From Diaporthe sp. PMI_573 (Eukaryota; Ascomycota; Sordariomycetes; Diaporthales; Diaporthaceae): 64,000 bases of DNA. The number at the start of each line of letters is the position of its first letter. The first letter of the stretch is position 1. Shown piece after piece: positions 11,973 through 22,614 of the stretch. The DNA is taken from positions 29,809 to 93,808 of the forward strand of contig JAJTUP010000143.1 of NCBI GenBank assembly GCA_021399435.1, written 5' to 3'. Below the pieces are notes generated by a model. That model did not search any database and had not been told where the DNA came from. It saw nothing but the letters and a program-made list of their open reading frames with translations. A program made the translations under genes and the position numbers.

Positions 11973-12969
11973 ATGATTAAAGAGAAGTATCGCGTCAATT
12001 ACAGGATCGGCAAGGGCGGTTTCGGCCTTGTTTATATAGGTATGTTTAGTGTTTGGTTAGGGGCTTTATGCTAATAATCTGAGATTGACCTTATAGGAAT
12101 CAATGTTCTTACTAAAGAAGATGTTGTGATCAAGCTGATGTATGATTAAAGAGGGCCTTAGATGCTTAAGGACAAGGTAAATACTTACCGAGCCCTTTTT
12201 AGTAGAGTTAGAATTTCTTAAGTCCTATAGTTTGGCTATAAGGGTAATTACTACGTTTTAGTCTAAATACTTCTTGGCCTATCTCTAGAGGACTTACTAA
12301 ACTACTATAGTTGATACTTATTACTTAAGACTGTCCTCCTTATTATAGACTAGGCAATTTCTCGAATCGAGTATATTTACTCTAAAGATTTTCTCTATTA
12401 CAATATTAAACCAGACAATTTCCTTATAGGAGTTAGTAAGCAAGGCAATATACTGTATACTATCGACTTTGGTTTAGCAAAAGAGCTCTGTAACGTAGAA
12501 ATAGACTAACTATATAGAACAGGCCGCTCTTTTAGCAGAACTAGGCAATATATAAGCCTTAATAACCACTATAGACATAGTATATATATAAAACCTAAGG
12601 GACCTTTCTTCTGCTAACAGTATTAGTGTAGAGTAGTTATAGAGTAATGATTTAGAGTCTCTAGGGTATATACTTATCTACTTAGTATAGGGTAAGTTAC
12701 TCTAGTAAGGCCTACAAGCTGCCACTAAAGAAGAAAAGGACGAACTAGTAAAAGAGAAGAAAACTAATATACTGGTAGAATTAATCTATAAGGGCCTACT
12801 AAAGGAATTTGTTGCGTATATTAAGTATACTAGGTTACTTATATTCTACGACAAGCCTGACTATTACTATCTATGCTACTGTTTCCGTCGCTTGTTTAAA
12901 TCCAGAGGCTTTGTATATAACAATGTATATAACTAGACAGAGAAGCGGTTTTATAAGATACAGAGGTAA
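11973..12969 (+). pseudogene. RIP-killed casein kinase I-like protein kinase gene
   Basis: The frame opens with ATG and the glycine loop IGKGGFGLVY, followed by a probable short intron beginning GTATGT around 12,041. It continues with the CK1 signature GLSLEDLL, a [11 protein letters not shown] segment, the catalytic loop, DFGLAKEL, then SLGYILIYLV and LQAATKEEKDEL. The C-terminal FRRLFKSRGF block is typical of CK1. About 10 in-frame TAG/TAA codons occur. The catalytic loop reads YYNIKPDN where CK1 has H-R-D-I-K-P-D-N, so the His and the catalytic Asp are lost by C-to-T and G-to-A changes. A second intron around 12,576-12,625 is likely but its donor is unclear. It ends at a TAA at 12,967-12,969. 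Confidence 0.85.
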
Positions 12970-14377
12970 ACAGCCGGTGTCTTAGAATTAAATCCTTTAT
13001 GAGGACTAGTGCACGTACATGGAGGATTAATGCTAATGGGGGCGGCGGTCGATACGGCGGGTATTGTCGGCTCCGTCATTGATGACGCGGCTTCATAGTC
13101 GTTATTTTCGGATGCTAGTGTGAATCTTCAGCATGTTGGTTGATCTGGAGCTGAGATTTCTCCAACCTTCCACTGGGTATGCCCGATATGATTGGCTGAT
13201 CTACATTTCTCGCAGGTGCGAAGGTCGGTTCTACCCTAAGCCCGCTGTACTTTCCCCCCTATTCCCAACAGAGGTCAACGGGGCCCACGGACATTCAAGA
13301 CGCCTTGGAAGGATTTTCAATCCATGTTAGTACTTTTTTGGCGGTCTCGGTACTGTGGTACCTAGATAGGTCTTTTTTGGTTTTATTCCCGTCATACTTG
13401 CAAGTAGGCTGAGCTCCAACATGCATGCGGCAGCCAGATCCTTGGAAAATAACGTCTTATGAGATTTTCTCCCCCTCGAGAGATAGGGGAGAACATGTCC
13501 TAACTCACGACACACTGTGACGACAGTGCCCTATTAAAACCAACCACAACCGGGCACACCTGAAATAAATAACGGAGTAAAAAGTTGGCAAAAGTTCATA
13601 CACCAGAGTGGATCTCAACCACTCCCAACTTGTCTTGAAGCGATTGCAACTGTCAGCTGTAAGGAACACCAAATCTCGTTTCAAGTTGCTCCACGCACAT
13701 CCATTACAAAGACAAGATGCGAGAGTTTCCTGTGCTACATGAGCTTGAGTAGCTGTCAAGGCCTGGATAGTTCGACCTACCTGTCTCTGAGTCTGGAAGG
13801 TGACTCGGCGGCGTGGTTTCCGCTCACTAATAGCACATGTGATTATCAATGAAGAAAAGCTGGTGCGTAATTGCCCCCATGTATCTTTGCACTGGGCTGC
13901 AACGGGGATGCAAGGCCTCCATCCCGGGTGGAGTTGTGAGACTTTGGAGCCGGATCTCCACCGGAACCCCGAGGAATAGTGCAATGCCAGGTCTTTCTGT
14001 CCTTGTCTCCTGAATGCACGACGGATGCTCTAGCCAACAACAGCAATGGGGCTGCGGGATGCATCCATTCGATCCAGTTGACTGGTCGCACCTGTGGCTG
14101 CTTCCCAAGCGAGCCTAGAAAACGAGCTCCGATTTCACTTCCGAAGTGGATGAGCATAGTGCCAATCTTGTGTCACAACGAGCAGGAAGAAATTTGTGCT
14201 GTCCACGCCAAACCCCTCAGCATTGATCAGTCACAAGCCAACATCGTGAAATCCTGGTTTAGCTGGGACCTCTCGATTTCGCATAGTCACCGTCGTCATC
14301 GTCGCTGTCATTTCTGCACAGCCTTGTGAGAGAATTTCCTGGAAGCTGTTCCGCCTGAAGAGCATTCGAGCTCCAGT
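12970..14377. other. Unmutated spacer upstream of the FAD oxidase, no confident gene
   Basis: Composition jumps from AT-rich to about 50% GC near 13,010 and RIP marks disappear. Overlapping open frames occur on both strands. The longest is 159 codons at 13,505-13,984 (-); others lie at 13,846-14,157 (-) and 13,979-14,329 (+). None shows a domain, codon pattern or splice structure I recognise, and they overlap each other. It may be promoter and 5' UTR of the oxidase gene, or the eroded remains of another gene. Confidence 0.4.
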
Positions 14378-16000
14378 ATGAGACCCGAACCGACCATTGG
14401 CCTTGCCGCTGCTGCGGTGTTTGCAGATTTCACCAGGCTGGACCAGCACCCACTTGATTCCCCCGCCATCACATGCGTAAGTATCATACTTGCTGACCAA
14501 GACGGCGAACATCCTGGCTGACCATGGATTAGTGCCAGGCCCTCGTCGGACAAGGCCTCCGTGTACTCTACCCCGACTCCACTGAGTACAAGGAGCGCAC
14601 GGAATCGTACTGGTCTGTGGCCGCACAGTTGACTCCATGGTGCATCGTGCAGCCCAGTAACGCGCAGGAAGTGTCCACGGCTCTCCTGACGCTCCTGGAC
14701 GATCCGGAATGTGGGATCGCGGTGCGCAGCGGCGGGCACACCACGTTTGCCGGTGCCAACAATATCGTCGAGGGCGCTACCATTGACCTCGGCAACATGA
14801 ACAGCACGACGTATCACCCCGAGAAAGGCACTGCTTCTATTCAACCGGGAAGCACCTGGTTGCAAGTATACCGGACTCTCGACGCTCTCGGTGCTGCCGT
14901 GCCTGGTGGCCGTGTTGGTACTGTAGGTGTTGCAGGCCTCATCCTAGGCGGCGGCATCTCTTTCTACTCGGCCAAGCAGGGCATGGTCTGTGACAATGTC
15001 GTTGGCTATGAGATGGTCGCATCTACTGGGGACATTATGTATGTTACTAAAGATACCTATCCTGATTTGTTTAAGGCGTTGAAAGGAGGTGGCCCAAACT
15101 TCGGGATCGTTACTAGGTTCGACATGACGGCTTTCGAGACGCCGAAGCTCTGGGGCGGCGCGGTGATTTACAACAAGACGGCAGGCTCTGAACTTCTCAG
15201 CTCGACGGTAGACTTTGTGGATAATGTGGAAAATGACCAGGCTAGCTCTAGCATTGTATTCTGGACATACCAGCCGTTACTTCGGGACACCGTCGTGATT
15301 GCGGCGTACGAGAACACCGACGGTGTTGTGGCCGGACCGTCTTTTGAGAAATATCTCGCCATTCCTGGGAACCTATCATCGACAATGCGGGTGACGAACA
15401 TCTCTGACCTAACCCATGAGTTGGAACAGCCAACAGGCTACATGTAAGTGCAAGCGACGTGTCTCGAATGACAACCACTGCTAAGATGAATTACTGCACA
15501 GTCATATCTGGTTCACACTCTCCTTCAAGAACGACGTGCGAGTCCTCGAGCACGCCGTGTCAACGCACAACCAACTCGTAGATGACATGCTCGCGCAGTC
15601 CCCGGACGGCGACTTCATCACCCAGTGCATGTTTCAGCCTCTGTCCCCCATCTTCGCCAAGCACGGGACCGCACGCGGCGGCAACGTCCTCGGCATCGAC
15701 AGGATCACCGACAACGCGGTGCTGTGGCTCGCGACGCTGGCCGTGAAGGGGGCCGAACAGGAGGAGTTCGGGAGGGCCAAGATGTCGGCGTGGGTGGAGA
15801 GCGTGAGCGGTTTCGCGAAGTCCGTGGGGTCCGATGTCGAGTGGCAGTATCTTAACTATGCCGACTACTCGCAGGATCCGCTGAGTAGTTACGGCTGGGA
15901 GAATGTCGAGCTCATCCGGGCAGCGGCAGAGAAGTATGACCCCATGGGCGTTTTCCAGTCCAGGGTCCCTGGAGGCTTCAAAATCTCGAGCTTACCTTGA
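14378..16000 (+). CDS. BBE-like FAD-linked oxidoreductase (bicovalent flavoprotein)
   Basis: Three exons (14378-14476, 14533-15443, 15502-16000) joined by 56-bp and 58-bp GT-AG introns give 502 residues, the usual size. Both introns start GTAAGT and the joins keep frame. The FAD-binding PCMH-type domain spans about residues 60-230. RSGGH ends at His102, and GMVCDNV contains Cys186. In the berberine bridge enzyme/GOOX family the equivalent His and Cys attach FAD through two covalent bonds. The C-terminal BBE domain includes NYAD near 455-458 and a final DPMGVF-like helix. The N-terminus is Ala-rich and only weakly signal-like, so secretion is uncertain. Such enzymes oxidise alcohols, sugars or amine/terpenoid intermediates and are common in fungal secondary-metabolite clusters; the substrate cannot be read here. 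The reading frame is intact and unmutated. Confidence 0.9.
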
Positions 16001-16553
16001 GTGGGATAGGCAGATGCCGGAGTGAGCGATGCTCGATTATGTAATATCTTGGCTTTGTATTTTCAGCTCTCCTGGATCTCGGAGTCAGCGTCAGAATAAA
16101 TGCGCCGATATTTCATCGGTGAATATGCATATGCTCGAGATCCGTCTCTTCAGTCAAGGCTGACAAGTAGGGGGTTGTTGACTTTCGTACACCAAACAAC
16201 TCCTTTCTCCCAACAGTATGATTCAACGGCGGCCTTCTCCCCGCCGGAGGAGCACCCAATGGACCGAACCCTAGACCTGATATCTCGAACAAGCAGGACG
16301 CTCCTCTGCTTTGACGACGTTGCATCTCGCACTCGCTTGATTTTCCTATTTCCCGTTAAACCCGGGCCAATATCTCGCGTAGAGCTCGGCAGATCCTTGC
16401 ACTGACACGCTGGGATCATGGATTGACGACTTCAGGAGCATGCCAAAACGACCTCAAGGATCACCGTCACATCAAGTGGCCCAATCGCTGATTTGCGACA
16501 AAACACTGAAAACGCGCTTTCGCCCAAACCTTCCCCCACTGCACTTACCCCAC
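16001..16553. other. 3' flank of the oxidase gene, no gene recognised
   Basis: Normal-composition sequence. Short overlapping open frames of 70-101 codons exist on both strands between 16,100 and 16,420 but show no family features. They are probably chance frames. Confidence 0.4.
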
Positions 16554-16612
16554 CTCCACCCTCACCTTTCCTCCACCCTCACCTTTCCTCCACCCTCACC
16601 TTTCCTCCACCT
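16554..16612 (+). repeat. 17-bp tandem repeat, about 3.5 copies
   Basis: The unit CTCCACCCTCACCTTTC repeats three times exactly and then partially. It is pyrimidine-only except for one A per half-unit, giving a strongly strand-asymmetric CT-rich tract. It lies at the edge of the gene island, just before the AT-rich repeat block. Confidence 0.9.
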
Positions 16613-16788
16613 TTAACGCAACCTCAACTATTGCACTAATATCGCTCTACTAATGCGCAAGCCTTGGCATCATTTAATCAAAACCCATTACAAGCTTTGC
16701 AAGCCTCCATCAGCCTTAATTGCCCCTAAAAAGCCTTAACTGCAATACTATACTATAAACTTAAAGAAAGCCTAAGCGCGCACCTTGT

Positions 16789-17263
16789 TGTCACGACCCT
16801 GACAGAAATAGAACCAGCGGTTGGTTCTGAAAAGGAACAAGCTCTACTAGGCTAGTGCAGCCGGCCAGGCAAGCAGCACAAAGAACCACGTCACAGGTTA
16901 CATAATCGTTACTTAGGTAAACAGGATTAATTAGAGTAATAATTAATCACAGTAATCTAACACTAAGGAGCAATAGGAGCAACTAGCACTCTTAGCACTC
17001 TACTATACTAAATTACTAGAAGTAACTAACGCTATAAATAAGCCACACTAAAGAGATAGATATATAAGGACATACTCGTTACTAAATAGCTAGATAATAT
17101 AGATAGCTCTTTAGCAGTTAATCTAAGTATTTACCCTAAATAGCTTTTATTAGCTTATAATTATTATTAAAGACCCTATTACTTAATTAACCACCTTATT
17201 ATATATCTTAGATATAAACTCTAATCTATAGTTTAGAAGACCTAGGAAATCTTAATTATTATA
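16789..17263 (+). mobile_element. LTR of the Gypsy A/B/C family
   Basis: This 475-bp sequence starts TGTCACGACCCTGACAG and ends ATTATTATA. It is collinear with the LTRs at 38,649-39,122, 39,313-39,784 and 54,087-54,560. It is followed by only TTTT, the first four internal bases of the family (TTTTAACTACTC), before the 534-bp element copy 1 begins. It was therefore a 5' LTR whose body is gone. The 5 bases before it (CTTGT) have no partner nearby. It is AT-enriched by RIP, though less than the copies at 39 kb. Confidence 0.85.
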
Positions 17264-17267
17264 TTTT

Positions 17268-17801
17268 TGTTAAACGGAAACGCTTGTGTGGGCGCTGCAC
17301 GTAAGGGGTTACCCTAGACTTCACGTAGGGAGTTACCCTAGACTTGGCACTTTTTCGGCTAAGTGCCTATGTGGCGTGCGCGCCGGCAGATGAGTTTGGT
17401 GGCCGTGAGTCGATTTTTTTGGCTATTGTAAGACCCTAACTTCGAACCTCTGCATTCCCCTTATTTCTTACCCAAAAAGCATATAACCTAGTTCATTAGA
17501 TAGCCTGATTTCTGAAGTTTATCTGTATTTAGTTTGGTTACTGTCAGGGTTAGGGTTGGCTGGCTATTTAAAGCTAAAGATAGTGGGTCTAAGGGCCGAA
17601 TTTTCCGGCCTCCCTATCTGCGCACCAGAGCCAACCGCAGCGTGCCCAGGGTTGAGGTCATGTCGGAGGGACTGTGAGGAGGGCTGACAGAAGCCCACTC
17701 AAATTCAATGCAAAGTTGTCCAAACCATTCTCAAGCGTTCCAACAAGACCTCAGTGCACCCTACTGCTACCTGACTCTCATTTGATCCACCAACCTTCAG
17801 A
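17268..17801 (+). mobile_element. 534-bp TGTTAAACGG element, copy 1
   Basis: It begins TGTTAAACGGAAACGC and ends CCAACCTTCAGA. It is nearly identical in sequence to copies 3 and 5 and not visibly RIP-mutated. There is no long open frame and no terminal inverted repeat. Left flank ATTTT and right flank CTCTT do not match each other; the right flank instead matches the complement of copy 3's right flank (AAGAG). Confidence 0.85.
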
Positions 17802-18298
17802 CTCTTTTTTAATAGAAATCCTACAGTAAAACCATTTTAAATGACTTAGGAAGATCGTAGAACAAGAACAGACCAAGGTATTAAGTGTCGGCTATAAGAT
17901 GCATAGATATCTAGAAAGCATACTGTGGCTCTTAGCTTTAGGGACTAGCCAAGTATTACTCGCCAAGCCGCCTTATACAATCAGCCAACATTATTATTAC
18001 TATAAATTCCCGAGTTAATTCGAAGACAATTATTTTTTATCTTTATATATTAAGCTTTTACTAAAAGGTATCTAGTTTTTTTTTTCTCCTTATTTACTAG
18101 TAAACTATAACTGCCTTCTAATGTAGATAAAGTAAGATATATCTATAAAGTACCCTTAATAAATCCTTAAAACAAGTATATATAATTAATACTTAAATTA
18201 GTCATAGCAAAAGATATTATTATAGTAAATATCTACTTAAATTTTCTATTATATTATTATCTTTAAGTACTATAATTTTCTCTAATTTTAAAGACTTT
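17802..18298. other. AT-rich degraded spacer
   Basis: Dense TpA and stops in all frames; no gene or repeat end recognised. It is part of the segment proposed to be inverted between copies 1 and 3 of the 534-bp element. Confidence 0.4.
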
Positions 18299-18797
18299 TA
18301 TTAAACAGAAACGCTTATATAAACACTATATATAAGGAGTTACCCTAGACTTAGTGCTAGTAGCATACACGCCAAAAGATAAGTTTAGTAGCTATAAGTT
18401 AATTTTTTAGGCTATTTTAAAACCCTAACTTTATACCTCTATATTACCCTTATTTCTTATCCAAGAAGTATTTAACCTAGTTTATTAGATAACCTGATTT
18501 CTAAAGTTTATCTATATTTAGTTTGGTTACTGTCAGGGTTAGGGTTGGCTGGCTATTTAAAGCTAAAGATAGTGGGTCTAAGGGCCGAATTTTCCGGCCT
18601 CCCTATCTGCGCACCAGAGCCAACCTACGCGTGTTTGCGGGTGAGACAATGTCGGAGGGACTGTGAGGAGGGCTGACAGAAGCCCACTCGAATTCAATGT
18701 AAAGTTGTCCGAACCACTCTCAATTGTCCCAACTTGTCTCCAGACACCCTGCTGCGACCCTGCCGCACACACACTGCTGAAGGCACTAACCTTCAGA
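18299..18797 (+). mobile_element. 534-bp element copy 2, half RIP-mutated
   Basis: This 499-bp copy begins TATTAAACAGAAACGC, the RIP form of TGTTAAACGG, and ends CTAACCTTCAGA. Up to about 18,515 it is heavily C-to-T / G-to-A mutated against copy 1. From there to about 18,625 it is essentially identical to copy 1. Near its 3' end it carries different bases and a small deletion (around 18,740-18,785). No TSD was found. Confidence 0.8.
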
Positions 18798-19430
18798 ATA
18801 TCCCTACAGCTAGGATATATTATTATCTTGTGCCCCTAGGGAACTAGTTAGCTTCTTTCTTATTACTTAGACATATAGTATAGTTGTTATTATAGCAGGC
18901 TATCTAACTAAGTAAAGCGTGTTTCTTAGCTTCTTTAGCCTTGTTTAGCTCTACTTATACTACTTATAATAGTTACTATTAGATTGTTTTTCCTGTTTTC
19001 AGCTTGTTTTCTTATTTATTACTAGTAGGTAAGTTTTAAGGAGTAATACTAAATAAGATTCTTCTATCTTTTATTACCCAGTCTAGATATACCAGGTATA
19101 GCTTATACTATTCTATCCTATACTAGTAGTGCTGTTTGGTAATAGCTTGTTATAACTTTAAGCATGGTAGTCTGCTGGTATAGGTGATTATATTGGCTTA
19201 CCTAGAGCCTTTGGGTATAGGCTTCTAGTCTTTCTTCCTACTATAGTACTCCTATATAAAGTATCTTTTCTTTCTTAAGTCAGAGTTCTAAAACTATACT
19301 ATAACTACAAACTACAATACTACAAAACTACATTACTACAATATTACAAAACTACAAAACTACAAATGTATAAAACTACAAACTACAAAACTATAAAACC
19401 TTTATACTACATTACTATAATTATATAGTT

Positions 19431-19554
19431 ATAATAAAAGAAATATATAATAAAAGAAATATATAATAAAAGAAATATATAATAAAAGAAATATATAATA
19501 AAAGAAATATATAATAAAAGAAATATATAATAAAAGAAATATATAATAAAAAAA
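19431..19554 (+). repeat. 16-bp tandem repeat, 7 exact copies plus a partial
   Basis: The unit ATAATAAAAGAAATAT repeats seven times with no visible variation, then degenerates. Exact homogeneity inside a heavily mutated region suggests recent expansion, or that such short-period DNA escapes RIP. Confidence 0.9.
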
Positions 19555-19984
19555 GGATTAATCAGTTAATAGATAAATATATTAATAAGTTAATATTTTA
19601 TTTATTCTTATTTTAAATTTAAATTAAAAATATTTAGTATATAGATTAAAAGAATTAAATAATAAATATTATATAGACTTTTATAAAATATTAATATGTT
19701 TTACTATTTATAGGTTATTTTTATTATAATTATATACTTTAGTTAAACTTATATATATTTAATATATTGTCTTTTATTAATATTTTGCTTAAAATAGGCT
19801 TAGGTAGCTAAATATATTTTTAAAAGTTTTATCTATAGTTAAAGAATTTTTATAGCTTGAGTCTTTAAGTTATATTTATAAAACTTATATGGCTTTATAG
19901 AGACAAATTAGCTCTATAATATATATTATTTAGAATTCTTTTATTTATATAAGTTGTATATATGTATAAAATTGTAGTTTTATA

Positions 19985-20095
19985 CAAAAAACTACAAACT
20001 ACAAAACTACAAAACTACAAACTACAAAACTACAAAACTACAAACTACAAAACTACAAAACTACAAACTACAAAACTACAAAACCCTTTAACTAC
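19985..20095 (+). repeat. CTACAAA/CTACAAAA simple-repeat tract
   Basis: Alternating AAACTAC and AAAACTAC words run for about 110 bp. A similar, less regular tract lies at 19,300-19,400 in the same orientation, so the pair could be direct repeats flanking the 0.6-kb AT-rich core between them. Confidence 0.7.
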
Positions 20096-20139
20096 ATTAC
20101 TGCATTTATATAGTATAAATGTAGTAATGTAGTAGTATT

Positions 20140-20670
20140 TCTGAAGGTTGGTGGATCGAATGGTCAGGTAGCAGTAGGGTGCACTAAGGTCTTGTTGGGA
20201 CGCTTGAGAATGGTTTGGACAACTTTGCATTGAATTTGAGTGGGCTTCTGTCAGCCCTCCTCACAGTCCCTCCGACATGACCTCAACCCTGGGCACGCTG
20301 CGGTTGGCTCTGGTGCAGGAATGGAGGGGCCGGAAAATTCGGCCCTCAGACCCACCATCTTTGGCTTCAAACAGCCAGCCAACCCTAACCCTGACAGTAA
20401 CCAAACTAAATACAGATAAACTTCAGAAATCAGGCTATCTAATGAACTAGGTTATATGCTTTTTGGGTAAGAAATAAGGGGAATGCAGAGGTTCGAAGTT
20501 AGGGTCTTACAATAGCCAAAAAAATCGACTCACGGCCACCAAACTCATCTGCCAGCGCGCACGCCACACAGGCACTTAGCCGAAAAAGTGCCAAGTCTAG
20601 GGTAACTCCCTACGTGAAGTCTAGGGTAACCCCTTACGTGTAGCGCCCACACAAGCGTTTCCGTTTAACA
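20140..20670 (-). mobile_element. 534-bp element copy 3 (minus orientation)
   Basis: Reads TCTGAAGGTTGGTGG to CGTTTCCGTTTAACA on the plus strand, the reverse complement of copy 1 with few differences and no RIP look. Right flank AAGAG (20,671-20,675). Left flank AGTATT does not match it. Confidence 0.85.
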
Positions 20671-20885
20671 AAGAGTTATATTAAGAGACTATTTTAGTTA
20701 TTATTATATAATTAATTACCCGACTATTAGTTTTAGGCTACTTATATTAATAGTTTATAGCGCCATTAAATATAGTTTTTACTAGCCTTATCTATACCTT
20801 TACTATAAGGCTATTTATATTTTCTAAGCTATATATTATAATTATATTATAAGCCTACTTATATTAACATTATTCTTTTTTACAC
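20671..20885. other. AT-rich spacer
   Basis: Short degraded sequence between copy 3 and the MITE; nothing recognised. Confidence 0.4.
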
Positions 20886-20887
20886 TA

Positions 20888-21319
20888 ACGTGGTTCACCA
20901 GTCAGTGGGTCATACCAGTCAGTGGGACACTTTTTTTACTAACAAAAAACGTCTGTGCCAACCCTGCCAACTTCTTCAAACTAGGCTCAATTTGGATGCA
21001 ATTTTAGAGATATGTCTATAAGAATATAGAAAAGCTATGTTTTCAATTTCAGAAACCTAGAGTTAGAATTAAGCTAGTTATTAATAAAAACTCTAAAGTT
21101 CTATTTTTTCCCTATATAAGATTTTCTAATTTATTCTATTTAAATCTTAATTTTTCTAAAATGAAACTATAGCTTTTCTATATTTTTATAGACATACCCT
21201 TAAAATTGCATCCAAATTGAGCCTAGTTTGAAGAAGTTAGCAGGGTTGGCATAGACGTTTTTTGTTAGTAAAAAAAGTGTCCCACTAACTGGTATGACCC
21301 ACTGACTGGTGAACCACGT
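20888..21319. mobile_element. pogo/Fot1-type MITE, 432 bp
   Basis: The ends ACGTGGTTCACCAGTCAGTG and the inverse ...CACTGACTGGTGAACCACGT form terminal inverted repeats that can be followed inward for roughly 140 bp on each side. The element is flanked by TA dinucleotides (20,886-20,887 and 21,320-21,321), the target duplication of the Tc1/mariner-pogo superfamily. There is no coding frame. The first eight bases, ACGTGGTT, are identical to those of the transposase-bearing element at 55,621-57,946, so a related pogo/Fot1 transposase is the likely source of mobility. RIP-like differences between arms are few. Confidence 0.85.
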
Positions 21320-21321
21320 TA

Positions 21322-22614
21322 GGTGTTTAAGCATTTACTACTATATAAAAGGACCGCCTATATACTGCTTAAAAAGTACATATATATAGATTAAAAACGA
21401 AACTACTTAATATATTTAAATTAGCTTTTAGTATTATAAAAATACTATTAATTAATTTATAATAATTAAACTATATAAGATAGATAATAGTAAGTTAATT
21501 TAATAAGTATTAGTTAAGTAATTAAGGTATATAGTTGAAAATGTAGATAGCATAATAATTTAGATATAAGTTTAGTATATCTATATATAGTTTTCTTACT
21601 AGTGTGTTTTGGCGATATAAAATGTAAAAGAGTTTAGTACCCTTGCATTAAATAAGTTTGGTTTGGCTATTAAGCGAGCAAAGCAATATAATAAAGGCAG
21701 AGCAGGCCCACAATATAGGATCCCAGTTTGGCTAAGGGTACGCTTAATCTGTAAAATGCCATACGCAGGGTCATAGAAGGGGTGCGAAGTTTTGTCTGTT
21801 AAAATATAGTTAGCTTGTGATGCGCTGATAGCTGTCTTGGCCTGCCAGCTGGCGGTGAGGGAAATGTTAAGACATTGATGACTAATCATGGGACCCGTGT
21901 GTATACGGACCCGTCCCTCGATTAGGCCCCGTGGGGCTGCGCGCGTCATCCCCTTTTTTTTCTAGCTGGTATGCAATAATGCGATGTCGTCTACTGGATA
22001 TGCAACTAAACCTACGGCACAACCGAACATCTTGCGAATCGCATAAGCCCAGCTCGAGGATGTGAAGAAATAGAATACCTTACAGGCCTATTCATCTTGC
22101 AGAGCGAGAAAGCGGGAAAGAAGATTAAGTTTACAGCATATGACATCCTGAGAGCCACTGTTCCTATACTGGGTTCTACCGTGGGATGAATACTGTCAGT
22201 ATCGCGAGTCGCCATTGCCTTAGGGACACTTCTCGGCCCATGCATATTTTTGGGCGCCAAGATCTACGTCTGCCATGCTTTTCACAATTCTTTAAAGTGG
22301 TTTGATGTGGAGTTCGAGGGAGACTCGCGAAAGCAGGCCATAGCTATCGTAACTATGCCAATGCGCTAACTGCCTTCCATGGTAAATCTATCCCAGGAAT
22401 TCCTTGCGCAGCCAGTGACCTAATACAACATGTCCTTCCGAAAATTTCGGCGTGTCATCTGAGAATCACGAGGTGGAAAACATCCTGACCACGCAGGTCT
22501 ACTCCTCACTTTTAATCAGAACCAGCAGAGGCAGCAGTCGAGGGTCTGGTCGCCTGTCCAACCGTATCCCGCGGAACCCTAGACCCCACGAACAAGCGTG
22601 CGGTCCCCCCATAC
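21322..22614. other. Transition from AT-rich repeats to gene island, no gene recognised
   Basis: 21,322-21,600 is AT-rich and degraded. From about 21,800 composition is normal. Open frames of 116 codons (21,599-21,949, -) and 82 codons (22,012-22,260, -) and an overlapping plus frame show no recognisable domain. They may be remnants, but none can be supported as a gene. Confidence 0.4.

Larger units (their letters stand above)
18798..20139. other. AT-rich spacer with simple repeats
   Basis: No gene recognised. Imperfect CTACAAA-type tracts lie at about 19,300-19,400 and 19,985-20,095. A short palindromic AT segment around 20,095-20,138 (CTACATTACTGCATT... ATGTAGTAATGTAG) precedes copy 3 of the 534-bp element. 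Confidence 0.5.

Noticed and set aside
1014..12969. Starship-type giant element
   Set aside because: No tyrosine recombinase captain or element boundary is recognisable in the window; only the clustering of cargo-like genes suggests it.
13505..14865. Several overlapping open frames of 79-185 codons on both strands
   Set aside because: They overlap each other and the oxidase gene, show no domain, and the oxidase frame with its splice sites explains 14,378 onward.
17520..17560. GGGTTAGGGTT word in the 534-bp elements as telomeric repeat
   Set aside because: Only one or two units, conserved as part of the dispersed element at every copy, so not a telomere array.
20140..20670. 534-bp element as a Helitron (starts TC in minus orientation)
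   Set aside because: It lacks a CTRR end and generates 5-bp target duplications, which Helitrons do not.
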